DNA from: Oscheius sp. JU75
Taxonomy: Eukaryota; Nematoda; Chromadorea; Rhabditida; Rhabditidae
Assembly: GCA_037178855.1 (NCBI GenBank)
Contig: JASJZC010000005.1
Coordinates: 8,308,001-8,372,000 of the forward strand
Direction: 5' to 3'
Length of the DNA: 64,000 bases
Position 1 is the first letter of the stretch. The number at the start of each line of letters is the position of its first letter. The notes under the pieces were generated by a model. It did not search any database, was not told the origin of the DNA, and worked only from the letters and a program-made list of their open reading frames with translations. The position numbers and the translations under genes were made by a program. Positions 48,901 to 59,489 of this stretch are shown piece after piece.

Positions 48901-51900
48901 TGCTCTTTTTCAGCTTGAAGAGAAGATCAAGTTCGGGCAGTCTGGCCAAGGCGGAGAGCGAAGATCAGGACATCATCTTAAGCAAAAGTGATGTCATTTT
49001 GGCGCTGAATATGGAGGTATGTTATTTGGTTTGTAAATGCTGAGACAGTTTGGGAGAGGCACGGTACAGGGGAGAATTCACTCTCTTTAGCGTTTGTAAC
49101 CACATTTTTCAGGTAGTGGTCATGGAGGTCCAAGGCCTAAAATCGCTCCCACCCAACCGGATTGTCTACTGTACCATGGAAGTGGACGGTCATAAGCTTC
49201 AAACTGATCATGCTGAAGCCTCCAAACCTAGGCACCTTTTGCATTTTTGCCTCTACTGAAAGACATATTCAGATGGGATACCCTCGGCGAGTTTACGACG
49301 AAAAACGTACTTCCAGTTGTTAAAGTTAAATTGTTTTCGGAAGTCAAAAGTATCGTTGCCTTTGAGGACAAGGAGCTTGGAAAAGTCTGCGCCATTTTCT
49401 CCTTTTTCCTACGCAAATTTTTAGGTAGTCATCCAGCCTACACCAAACTGTTCCCGAAACCCGGAATGGTATACTATGACAGTGCCTAAAAATAGCCAGG
49501 ACCAGACTCTCAAAATTAGGATAGCGATACGGTAGTTGCTTTCTGAGAGTTTAAAGCCGGAACTTTTCAGGGTAGAAAAACCGCTCAACTTGAAATATTG
49601 TGGATATTGTTTTTGTATGGGTAAATCGGTCTGGAAGAAGTGGAAAAGGCGCTTTTTAGTCCTAGTTCAAGTAAAAAAAATTTTTTTTGCCAAAACCATG
49701 CCATTTCAGGTGTCACAATATACATTTGCCGTGTGTAGTTACAGAGAAAAGAAGTCAGAACCAACTGAATTTCAACAACTGGATGGACAGACTATAGATT
49801 ACAAACCAACAGTGCAAGGTGAGTTGGATTTTGTCTGATGTCTCTAAACGATTGATAAAACTTTTTTCAGAGCTGGCTGCGCAAGGAGGAAAACACTTCT
49901 TCAGTGGCATCAAGGAAGGAGACGAGTTGGTTTTTGCGACAGACGACGAAAATGAGAGACATCTGTGGGTTCAGGTAATCACTCTCAGTCCCACTCTATG
50001 TATCCTTCAGGCCCTGTGTCGAGCGACTGGGCAATCGTACAAACCTGTACCACCTAAACACTCTGCAGTAGCCTCAAAAGCCCAAGGATTCCAAGACAAG
50101 GCATCAAAGTACGGATTGGAAGAGATTATCCAGTCGGATCCGATCATGAACGATCACCAGCACGCCTTCGAGGACATTCAGAACTGTGTACTGAACTTCC
50201 GACTGCAGGAAAATGTCTGTTCTCTGGGATGGTTTTCGCCTTCGCAAGTTTTTACACTGGACGAGTACTGTGCCCGATACATGGTTCGAGGATGTTATCG
50301 ACACATTAGTCTCCTCCGAGCACTGTTGGAGAAGGCAGATGAAGGCCACTTGATTGATCCAACTCTGATGCATTACTCCTTTGCTTTCTGCGCTAGTCAT
50401 GTCCATGGAAATCGGTCAGCGACGGAGCAGCAGTGAGTTTTGCCTGTTTTAAATTTTTGGGTTGGTCCAAGGTATTGTTTGTCCAGTGCCATCATTTCAG
50501 AAACTGTTTAAATGCCTTCTGTCTGACCTTTACTCTGCTCTAGTCATTACCTCAGTTTCTGACCTAATGTTGTGCTTTAGAGATATCCAAAACAATGGCC
50601 TCCCGAATAGAAACCACATCAAGGAGCCCAGTAACACCCAAATCACGGAAAAATCAAAAAAGTCAATGTTGTGGAGTGCTCATAAGCTGGTATTGTTAAA
50701 ACAGTTACGTTTTTCTAGCCCAGCCATTGCCGGACAGGATCCTTATAAGCCGGAAGGAGTCGGAACCGTTACCCAGGAAGAGAAGGAAAAGTTTCAAGAG
50801 ATCAAGGATAGGCTCCGAGTACTGCTTGAGAAACAGATCACTAACTTTCGGTAAGAAACAAATATGATCTGGGACGAAAAAGAACTTTCAGATTTTGCTT
50901 TCCCTTTGGAAGACCAGAGGGAGCGTTGAAAGGAACGTTGTCACTGCTGGAACGAGTTCTGATGAAGGATGTTGTGAGCCCGGTGCCGCCGGAAGAAGTG
51001 AGAGCGGTGATCAGAAAGTGCTTGGAAGACGCCGCACTTGTCAACTACACGAGGATTTGCAATGAAGCAAAGATTGAGCGTGAGTTATACAAACATGTTT
51101 CCATAATGTCCTCCTCCGCAATGAGCTTTCCACATGAATGGTATGAAACCTTTTACAGAACGGATGGGACAAGACATCTCAGCCAGCCAACGTATAGAAG
51201 ATATGGTTCGGGTTTCCGAGCTCTGTATCGACCTCCTCAAAGAGAACGAGGAACATCATGGAGAGGTGAGTAGCTATCAATCTATGTGTCCATCAGTTCA
51301 ACCAACTTATTTAGCAACTTCGATCGGTATGTGCATCTGTCTATCTCTATCTTTCCTCCCTATCTCGGTAATGGGCCTATATCTCTCCTTTAGAGAGAAC
51401 AGGCCCGTCTAATGCTTTGTGTGCTCTAACAGGAAGTGCAGATTTACCATTTCGTGTGTACTTGTGGAAGTTTCTGTGAGAGAAATCAGCACTGTCCCCG
51501 CTGTGTGGCTTTCCCTACTCATTTTCACCTTCTCCTTTAGTTCGTGGCAGTTACCACAAGTCGATTTAGAGTGTTATCAGCATCTCTTATTCTCGTCTTA
51601 GCCATACCGTTTAGGCCTTCGCCTGGTTCTCCGACCTCCTTGTCGACCATTCGGAAATCTTCTGGTCATTATACTCCGTCGATTTGGATGCAGCCCTGGA
51701 AGTTCAACCCCATGACAGTTGGGACGCCTTTCAGTTGTTTACAATGCTAAACGATTTTTTGATGTCTGAACGTAAGTTTTCAGATAGATCAGTGGAAAAG
51801 AGAATTATCTATTCAGAGCACTTGAAACACGGCATCTTCCACAACAAACTGACGCAACAGTTCCAGCCAATGGTCGTCCGATACACTGATCTTATGGAAC

Positions 51901-53988
51901 ATGCCGTTGCACAAGCTATTGACAAAGGCTTCACCAAAGAAAAGTGGGAACAGAGAAAGTAAGTATAAGGAGAAAAAACCCACGTACTAACGGCTCTGCG
52001 CGGTCGCCCCTACTATCGCAGCGAGCCCCGCGCATGTCGTTAAACTCGCAGTATCAGCGGCAGAAGCTGTCCGGAGCATGCGGTTTAAAAAGTTTGGCTA
52101 TATTTCTTAGCGCAAGCCGAGTTCAGACAGTAACTTTCCGCTTTTCAATATACAGCTCATTTCCATTGTTTAGGGACGGATGTCCAACATCAGAAGATAT
52201 TTTCTGGAAACTAGATGCCCTTCACGAATTTGTCATGGATCTCAACTGGCCAGAAGAGGAATTCCGAAAGTATCTCCATGTTCGGATGAGGACGCTGACC
52301 TCAGAAATGATCTCAAAAGTCGCCAACAGGTAACTTCGCTTTTTAATTTCGAGATTTTTCTATTGAAAAATGTCATTTCTAATTGTACCGAATTTTAGTA
52401 CCTATCAACAGTTTGATATCTGGATGCAGAGAGCTCGCAAATCGACAGATTACATCCTACCCACGGAGATTTGTGTTATGATCAACGTGATATTCAGCAG
52501 CAAAGTCAGGGCTGCCCGATTAGCCAATGATACTACAGACGTAAAAAAGCCATATTCTACTGAGGAGGATTCATTACAGTCACGACAATATCACAACAAA
52601 CTCGATGAGACGCTCGACACGATGCTGCGCGACATGGAGGCCATCATCCAAGACAAACTAATCGGTGTGTTGGAGGGTGTCCTGCAGAAGTTGGCTCGCT
52701 ACGACGAAGGAAATCCACTCGGCACTATTTTATCCATGGCGGTGAGGGAAGCTGTTTTGCTATAAGTAATGTGTTTATTCAGCCAAAGACGACGTCGTTA
52801 TTCAATAAAATGAAGACAATGGTTGGCGAGCAGGGAATTAACATTCCTGGCGGTGCAGCTGGTTCACCAGCTTCGGTGAGTATAACTATAACGTCACAAA
52901 AAAGAGTTTCAATTCAGAAAACTCCAGTCACGCAACAGCAATCAACTGGACATGTTGGCAACCAGTACGTCACCTTTATGCGTGCCTGCACAGAGCAGCT
53001 CCGGCAGATTGTTGTTGACGAGATCTGGGTCAACAAAGCTTTTGAGGTAAACATATTGTCTTGCACCAACATTACCTCCTAGAAATGGTACGAGACGCAG
53101 ATGAAGATGATCAACGAGTGGCTAACCGAACGCCTGCAACAGTCTCTCAGTCTCTATCAATTTCAAAGTCTAAGCTTCATTGTCAAGGTAATTATCGTGA
53201 AGAGACGTGTTTGGCAGATTTACTCTTCATCCACTTGCAGAATACGCTCTTTTTAACAAAAAACCATTTCGAGGGACCACAACCAGAGTGGTCCAATCTC
53301 GAAAAGCTTGAAATCAATTGACCGACCATTTTCGATATTCTACGCCCAATTTGTGTTTTCCCCCTCGTCAACTTCAGCTTTTTCCCTGTCGAGCATCTCA
53401 AAGGATTCCGAGTTAATGATTTCAATTATTCGAAAATAGTGTACAAAGAGAGAGAGAGAAAAAAAAATATGCAAAGAAATTATTGACACAAAGTTGACAC
53501 ACATTGGTTTTTTATTACAAATATTCTGCCGGTGTACTGGGTGACACACAGCTCGTGCAAACATTTAAAGAAACCTAATGTGATTCAGAAGACGTATAAT
53601 CTTACACTGCCATGTTCGATTACTATTTGTCGTGATCTTTTGTGCCAGGCTCCCCTAAGTTAAACATCATTCCAAACACCTAAATTCCTCAACTCTCCCC
53701 TTTTCAGAAAGTCCATTCTGACTTCGAGCTCCATGGTATTGACGATGACAAGCTGAATGGACGGGTCTACCAGTCCATTACCAAGCGTATGCAGCTAGAG
53801 GAGACTAACGTGGCTCTGCATGACCATGGTAGTTCTATTTCAAGCCTTTACGATGAAAAATTTCAGGGAATGGGTCCGCAGCCAGTTCCTCGTTCCCCAC
53901 CTCACTTGGAAATGCGTCAGCCGCCGTCTCCAACGTCTCCTCTCTGGTCGAAGGTGCCGGGTCCAAAGTGTTTTCATTTTTCAAATAG
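42996..53988 (+). CDS. unc-31: UNC-31 / CAPS (calcium-dependent secretion activator)
   Basis: Twenty-nine exons from 42996-43052 to 53867-53988 join in phase to about 1440 residues. The start [15 protein letters not shown] follows TTTTCAG directly. The order of segments is that of CAPS: acidic N-terminus, Ser-rich linker, [20 protein letters not shown]-type block ([20 protein letters not shown]), C2 domain ([12 protein letters not shown]-type; here [20 protein letters not shown]), PH domain ([32 protein letters not shown]), then the MUN/DAMH region ([79 protein letters not shown]). The protein primes dense-core vesicles for regulated release of neuropeptides in neurons. Special points: a 27-nt exon at 47685-47711, a GC-AG intron at 49232-49272, and an extra Asn/Lys-rich insert encoded near 50425-50740. 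Intron 2 hosts a peroxidase gene. Confidence 0.97.
43794..46084 (-). CDS. Animal haem peroxidase, nested in unc-31
   Basis: Exons 46084-45645, 45599-44698, 44661-44461, 44422-43897 and 43848-43794 give about 707 residues. The N-terminus is a signal anchor ([20 protein letters not shown]) followed by a Lys/Glu/Gln-rich stem. The catalytic domain has [10 protein letters not shown], the distal-His segment [21 protein letters not shown], a [14 protein letters not shown] helix, [16 protein letters not shown], the proximal-His segment [29 protein letters not shown] and a VPCRRL end. Both haem histidines are present, so it should be active. In nematodes such enzymes crosslink cuticle or defend against microbes; which applies here is unknown. 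It lies wholly in unc-31 intron 2 on the opposite strand. The last exon border is chosen to give the VPCRRL ending. Confidence 0.92.
47685..47711 (+). other. 27-nt microexon of unc-31
   Basis: TTTTCAG before and GTAGGT after enclose 27 nt encoding NPPKTKTKR across phases 2/2. It is a multiple of three, so skipping keeps the frame. It falls in the linker just before the C2 domain, where CAPS varies among species. Confidence 0.6.
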
Positions 53989-55364
53989 CCTTAAGTTCTT
54001 TTCTTACCAAATTCTCCTCTTTTGTCTACCCTCATACTCTACCTTATATCCCCGTTGTGAACAATTCTTACGTGAACACACAGCCTCTGCCTTCTTTTTT
54101 GTACCGTCTTTCTAGAAAGTTGCTTTTTGATGTTTTAGAACCCGCTTTTGAGATTCTCCCACCCCGGTTTTCTAGATTTTTATTAGAAAGTTTGTCGTGG
54201 ATCTTGATTTCACTTATGTATTGCTCTATTTTATGCTTCATATGCTTCGGATTTCTACACAACACATGCTTGCCTTCAAAGTGAACAAATAATAAGAATA
54301 TTGAGAACATGTCGTCGTTATTTGAGGAAGAGATGTGCATCTTTTGAACCCCGTCTGTTTACTATATGCGTGTTGTTTTGGTCGCGTCGGGCACGTGGAC
54401 TCGGGGAGGACGTAAACAGGTCTCGACTATTGAATGTTTTGCCAGTTAGCGTATAATGGCGTCGAGTCCTCAGCTGGTATTTCGTTTTCTTCACTTTTGA
54501 CACTTGCATTATCAAAGAGAAAACTTTCTTGTCTACAATAAACTGACCAAGGAAGTACATGCCTAACTACTTGCAACACTTTTGAATAGAAGTAGCAGTT
54601 TTCAACCAGGATAAGTTCAAGAACGTTGCAGTTATTTTAAATGGTAACTTTCTTGCATATCTCCTAACAGAGAAAACGCATGCGCAACTTGAAAAAGCAG
54701 AGCGTCATGATCTCCTGTTCATTGTACAGTTTACGGCTGTCAGTTTCGTGTTGTTTACGTCGTTTACAGACATGTATATGTCTCAGATTGTTCTTCAATA
54801 ATCGTTTTGCTTTGAATAGGTTCAGATGAAGCTCAAAGTTCCTTTGAACTCTTGTTTATCTTAGCTCGTGTTTATGGGAATGTTCAAGGCGGAGCTCAAA
54901 AACAAGCCGAGAGTCTGGCAAACAAGTCCTTTTGAATGTGCCCTCGACCGCCTGAGCCTATTTATTAGGCTATCTATAAACTATCTTCACATCTTTTTGC
55001 CATTCTGTTCCTCAGGCGCTCAATTTGTACAATCACAATGCCAGTCATACTACTATCATTTACAGGAATACAGTTTTTCTGTCCTCAGATGGTTCTTCTC
55101 ATAAAAAGTAATTAGAGCCATTACCACTAGGCCCTTCGATATTGTTGAAATTATACTTTCTCTAGACTGAATGGAGTCTAGACCTTGTCACGAAAACAGT
55201 CTGACGACCTTTTGCACTTTTGTTTATCCCAGACCTTGTTTGTCTTGGCTCGAAAGCATGGGCGGAGCATCGAGATCCCACTGCAGTCCACATTTCATTT
55301 ATCATCTTGTTTCACTCTTCTCCTTGTTGGTATTTTGCGTCTTTCAAACGCATAGCTTTCAGAA
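53989..55364. other. unc-31 3' region and intergenic DNA
   Basis: Probably holds the unc-31 3' UTR. AT- and pyrimidine-rich sequence; no coding exon is supported on either strand. Confidence 0.4.
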
Positions 55365-56073
55365 ATGACCCACCCCGTAACCGAAGACAACTTCCCCCAT
55401 AATGACAAAAAGTACATGTGCGAGCATTGTTGCTGTGGAACGGTCCACGCCAAGGTGGGAGTTTTTTTACTTCTGCTTTCAAGGGATGTCTTCAGAAAGG
55501 AGCCAAGAGAATTGGCTGGCTGATGCTCATTGTCTTCGGAATCTCTATCTATCGTGCCTTTGGACGCTACCGTGTTGACTACCCTGCTGTTAGTTCTCAA
55601 ACATTATCTAAAATGTCGGTTTTTCAGATGAGCGTCTTGCTTTTCGAGATGCTCTGTACCATTCTTCTATTTGTCGGGATTAAGAAGCACAACTATCGTT
55701 TCGTTCTGCCCTTTGTTATTATGTGGGCTATGTTCACGGTCTTCTCTCTCGTCGTCACTGCGGCTTCCCTTGTCGGTTGTTTTGCTCCCTTCTCCCCAGT
55801 GGCTACATTCGCGACGGTAAACATGTTGTTTAGGACGAAAGTACAAGCCTCTTTTAGGACATCTTCGGCTACGAACGCACTTTCCAGAGGACCCATGACG
55901 AAGAAGTCGCCCGTCGCCTGGCTTTCGGACTAGTTGCCTGCATTATGGCCTTCTTCACCCTCATCGACCTCTGGTTCTTCATGGTCACCAAGCGTTGCTA
56001 CATGTATCTTCGCGACCGTGAGGACTACCGTCGTCTTTATGGCAGCTACTCCAAGGGAGCCCTTCTCCACTAA
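55365..56073 (+). CDS. Four-pass membrane protein, LAPTM-like
   Basis: Exons 55365-55454, 55496-55588, 55628-55816 and 55858-56073 encode 195 residues. A Cys-rich cytosolic start (CEHCCCGTVHAK) leads to four hydrophobic spans: RIGWLMLIVFGISIYRAFG, SVLLFEMLCTILLFVG, FVLPFVIMWAMFTVFSLVV and FGLVACIMAFFTLIDLWFFM. The tail is KRCYMYLRDREDYRRLYGSY. The CCCG..H start and four-span plan resemble the lysosome-associated LAPTM/DUF nematode family, which is an inference from pattern only. CTTTCAG two bases before the ATG suggests trans-splicing. Codon use is biased (GTC, CTC, CGT), pointing to good expression. Confidence 0.75.
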
Positions 56074-56201
56074 GCCTGTTCGAGCTATCCAGTTCCCTCT
56101 AATAATCTTGTGTACATACGATCTCCGGCAGATATTCAGGCTTTATCAATTTTAACAAACATTTTTGTCAATAAAAGTGCAATAAGTCAGCTTCAATCCC
56201 T

Positions 56202-56407
56202 CTATGTAACTACCAGCATGGCCTGCCTGAAAACCGTAAATGTCAAACAGTCAAAGATACTTACATTCCGGATTTAATCCGGAGCTCGGGGATGCATTGG
56301 TCGTAGCAACTTTCATTCCTACTGAATTGAAGATTGCTAACACTCTCTTTTTGAGAGACAACAACTGAAATAATCAAAAATAGAAACAGGAGAGAAAGTT
56401 GACGCAT
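56202..56407 (-). pseudogene. Decayed defensin-like peptide gene
   Basis: Exons 56407-56265 and 56226-56202 give 55 residues with an intact signal peptide (MRQLSLLFLFLIISVVVSQ). Only the CYDQC pair of the six core cysteines remains. Nine residues after CYDQC, where the paralogues have the next cysteine, this copy reads Met, and the frame stops before the C-X4-C-X-C end. The second exon and 3' flank still match the gene at 57238-57444 (shared TGAAGCTGACTTA). A TATAAAAG box is kept 33-40 bp before the ATG, so it may still be transcribed, or it may encode a new short peptide. Confidence 0.55.
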
Positions 56408-56439
56408 TTTGTGTTCCTGCTGAAGTAAAGCGTTACTCA

Positions 56440-56447
56440 CTTTTATA
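56440..56447 (-). promoter_or_regulatory. TATA box, defensin-like copy 1
   Basis: TATAAAAG on the minus strand, 33-40 bp before the ATG at 56407. Confidence 0.6.
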
Positions 56448-56756
56448 CTCGTCGACCGTAGTCGTCGACTCATCACTGCGTGCTTAGTAATCCTTAAAAA
56501 CAACGGTAGAATCAGGTCCTCGCAGTGGTTAACAAAAACATTTAATCGTTGCTTTGCAGAAACCCCAATGCTTACTGTTGAAAGCAAAAAAATAGTTGAA
56601 ATATGTATGTGTTGCAGTTGGATTGACCGGGAAGTTCATCAAAACTAGGCGTTTTCAATTGGTTGCAGCTCTAACTTTAAGAGATACATCTCAAATAACC
56701 AACCGAAGAAATATCGTATTTCTTCTACATACATAATATAAGCACCATCTCACGTA

Positions 56757-56950
56757 AGAAAAAAAATACGCAGGTACGCGTATTCGCGTTTTTCGGCATC
56801 AAGAGTATCTGCAAAGTTGTAGCTGACCATGACCTGCTCTACAACTTTCATCGAACATCGGAAAGACAGAAAAATCGTCTTGACCGCATATACGTAGGTG
56901 CGTATTTGCAACGTAAGAGGGTGCGATTTTAAGGTAATACGGAAGTCAGA
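56757..56950. repeat. Palindromic element with short inverted repeats
   Basis: Contains AAAGTTGTAG (56813-56822) and its inverse CTACAACTTT (56839-56848), plus several TACGC/GCGTA arms (AATACGCAGGTACGCGTATT and GTAGGTGCGTATTTGC). It looks like a short non-autonomous element or remnant; no terminal repeat or target duplication could be fixed by eye. Confidence 0.4.
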
Positions 56951-57237
56951 GATGGTAAGAGCAGCCAGCTCTAATCGATTGAAAACGTCTTAAAAGAGTC
57001 TAATAAGAGCAGACAGCATAAAAGAATACATAATGTAGAAAGTTTTTTTTTTTGACCCATAATATTCACCTCATGCGTCGGCCGCGCCGAAACCACCGTC
57101 GCTCAAAGGCGCGTTTCTCGAAAATTTTCCATTATGACTTTTTTGTTCTTAGTACAAATTTGTAGCCCAGATTAAGAAGGGCTTTCCTGGTGCACCATCC
57201 GATTTATCGATATCAACATGGTTAGGGTAAGTCAGCT

Positions 57238-57444
57238 TCAAACACATACGCAGGTGTCCTGAATGCAATAACCAGCAGTGCGCCTCTGAAAATAATTAGA
57301 AGAACAAAGAGACTATACCATTTGTATGCAGCCGGCAAAGCAGGTTATCGGATTACAGTATTTGCTGGTCTTCGATACATCATCGACTTGGGAAATGGCA
57401 ACTGAGGCAGTTAGAAGCAGGAATAGAAGAATGAGTAGACGCAT
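57238..57444 (-). CDS. Defensin-like secreted peptide, six cysteines
   Basis: Exons 57444-57319 and 57285-57238 encode 57 residues: a signal peptide (MRLLILLFLLLTASVAISQ), a short acidic pro-part and a mature core with cysteines spaced C-X4-C-X3-C-X9-C-X4-C-X-C (CNPITC, CFAGC, then CIQDTCVCV at the end). The C-X3-C helix pair and the C-X-C strand pair are the signature of Cys-stabilised alpha/beta defensins. Nematode CS-alpha/beta peptides include antibacterial and antifungal members; activity here is inferred. Same strand and same exon plan as neighbours at 56202 and 57712, so this is a local cluster. Confidence 0.7.
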
Positions 57445-57476
57445 TTTGAGTTCTGACTGTAGTGAAAAGCGTGTCA

Positions 57477-57484
57477 CTTTTATA
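57477..57484 (-). promoter_or_regulatory. TATA box, defensin-like copy 2
   Basis: TATAAAAG on the minus strand, 33-40 bp before the ATG at 57444, the same spacing as copy 1. Confidence 0.65.
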
Positions 57485-57711
57485 GTCCTCGGCTATTCAT
57501 TTTGCTTATTTCGACGATTGAAAACAACCTAAGGTACCGTCCTCGCCATGGGCCGAATAATAACAGACGGTCACCGTTTTGCAGTTTACTTGTCACTGTA
57601 CAAATAAACAGCTAAAGTATGTTGAAAACCAAATATATTCATGAGCAACTAAAAAAGATGTTTTACGATTATATAATTACAGTTTTTCAGAAATAAATTG
57701 CGACAGTTTGT

Positions 57712-57948
57712 TCAGCCCTGACGGCAGTTGTTGCAGTTGCATTGATTCAGAAAACACATTCCTGACATACAGTTCTTAAAACAGCAATACTTTAATAATG
57801 CTATTTTACTTACCTTTAGAGCGCAAGTCGAAGAGCAACGTAGTGGGTCACACTCTCCGAAGTCGTTAGATATCTTTATACTCTCGGTTTCTTGAGGGAA
57901 CGCTGCAGGAATGCTGAAGACAAAAAGCAAAACAAAAAGAAGATGCAT
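57712..57948 (-). CDS. Defensin-like secreted peptide, eight cysteines
   Basis: Exons 57948-57814 and 57774-57712 encode 65 residues. Signal peptide MHLLFVLLFVFSIPAAFP, acidic pro-part, then the same core spacing as the 57.2 kb gene, C-X4-C-X3-C-X9-C-X4-C-X-C, with two extra cysteines: one inside the X9 loop (CALKNC) and one after the C-X-C (CNCNNC). The extra pair could form a fourth disulfide, as in drosomycin-type or plant-type defensins. The 39-nt intron is in frame and stop-free; retention would insert 13 residues with two more cysteines. Function is inferred from fold signature and clustering only. Confidence 0.68.
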   Translation of the reverse strand: MHLLFVLLFVFSIPAAFPQETESIKISNDFGECDPLRCSSTCALKVSKIALLKYCCFKNCMSGMCFLNQCNCNNCRQG

Positions 57949-59104
57949 GTTCGCTTGATAGAGGGATATCTTTTGCTCTTTTATAGTAACTGTAGACTGT
58001 CCTGACTGTCCTGTCTACAGGGTACAGTCAGCGTCCTTTGTTGTTTTTGTAAAAACACGACATGGCACTGACACGACGTTTGTAGAAAAGAAAGTTCTGT
58101 TGACTAGATGCATTTTATTCTACATTGCCGGTTTTGGTATGGATTCCATGTTTCCTAAATGTTCGAAAAAAGGAGGAGCTGGCACACATTAGCAAGCTAC
58201 ACTCCAGTAACGCAATGCCCCGGGTAGATACCCGGGAAGGAGAAACCCGGCTTGAGGATGCCGGAAAATTTGGGTTTCTCAGGAATGACAATTCCTGGAG
58301 AACGAGTTTTGTTGAGCGAAACGGGCTCAAACTCGAAGAGAACACGAGAGGGGTTTATATTCAAATTTATCTCCACTATGAACAATAATTATTGAAAAGC
58401 TAAAATCAACAGAACCAAATCTTACAGCTCTAGACACTGCCCAACAAACACACAGAAAAATAATGGCGTTACGGCAAAAGTCCGCGCATACGTGATTGCG
58501 TACCCGCGCTATTTGAAACAGGACAAAAAATGGGAGGGGCAATGATATATGATATCGACGAGGGAAAAGAAAGATACCGGAATGCCTGGGCGTTACTCTC
58601 CTAGTTACTTATCAACTGTCTTTACAAACCTTGGAACACTTTTTTGTTAAGTTTTCATACATTTCTGCAACTCAGACAACTCAGATATATGATTTATCAG
58701 CGCACACTGTGTGCTAATGACTGTGCTTCGAATGAAGATAACACGATACCGGATCCCAGAAGGATGAAAAACATCTCTACTATCTAAAGCGCGGTGGTTT
58801 CTGTGGCGGACTCTGTTTCTTTGTTTGTTTGTCCGTGGCCACGAAACAGAAGCGAGCCAATTATGTTGTCCAGGAATTTTGTTGTTCGGGAACAGTTATT
58901 GCCTAGATTGGTTGACAAGTCAACTTTGGGTGCGCTTAGAACTTGGCTTTTTTCCCAGTGAAGCCACTGGGAGTCTTCTGTTACTACGAAGCGACGCAGC
59001 CGCCAATGTAAACTGATGGCAAAATGACGGCGAAGCCGTCGGAGACGGCTGGTTTTCTATACAAGGCTGGGAAATAGCAGTTCCTCACACCAACTTGGTC
59101 CAAC
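57949..59104. other. Intergenic with palindromes
   Basis: Holds a perfect 18-bp palindrome CCCGGGTAGATACCCGGG at 58219-58236 and hairpins at 58954-58971 (CCCAGTG/CACTGGG) and 59026-59040 (GACGGC/GCCGTC). No coding exon is supported. Confidence 0.5.
57978..57985 (-). promoter_or_regulatory. TATA box, defensin-like copy 3
   Basis: TATAAAAG on the minus strand, 30-37 bp before the ATG at 57948. Confidence 0.6.
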
Positions 59105-59489
59105 ATGACTCATCTACTTCTTGTTCTCCTAATTTCCAGCGCCGTCGCTAGCGCCGACCTGATCAACTGCTGTACCAATAAAGATGCGTGCAAGACGCTT
59201 GTATTCAGCAAAGTTGAGATGGCAAAGGCGTTAGTAAGTTCTTGCCTTTTGCATTTAGAAAGTTAAGTTGCCGCTTACATCGCATACTGTTGCACACCTT
59301 TTGCATTCTGCAGTTCCCCGCTTGCATAGCTGCTTGCTCTTGATCGTCTTTTTCGGTTAAATGTAATCGAATGAGTTTATCCCGATTGTATATTTATAGC
59401 TTAAAAAAACGGAAAACAACTGTGAGTCTCGTTGCTTCAAAAGCTGCCTGCGGGAAGAAAGTTGGACAGTGTTCAAACCGTTTCAATAA
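59105..59489 (+). CDS. Small cysteine-rich secreted peptide
   Basis: Exons 59105-59233 and 59400-59489 encode 72 residues: signal peptide MTHLLLVLLISSAVASA, then INCCTNKDACK, a helical stretch SKVEMAKALLKK, then NCESRCFKSC and a short tail ending KPFQ. Six cysteines, with a C-X3-C-X3-C cluster near the C-terminus; the spacing differs from the CS-alpha/beta genes next door. I do not recognise the family. The 166-nt intron is longer than most small introns here. It could be an antimicrobial or signalling peptide. Confidence 0.6.
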
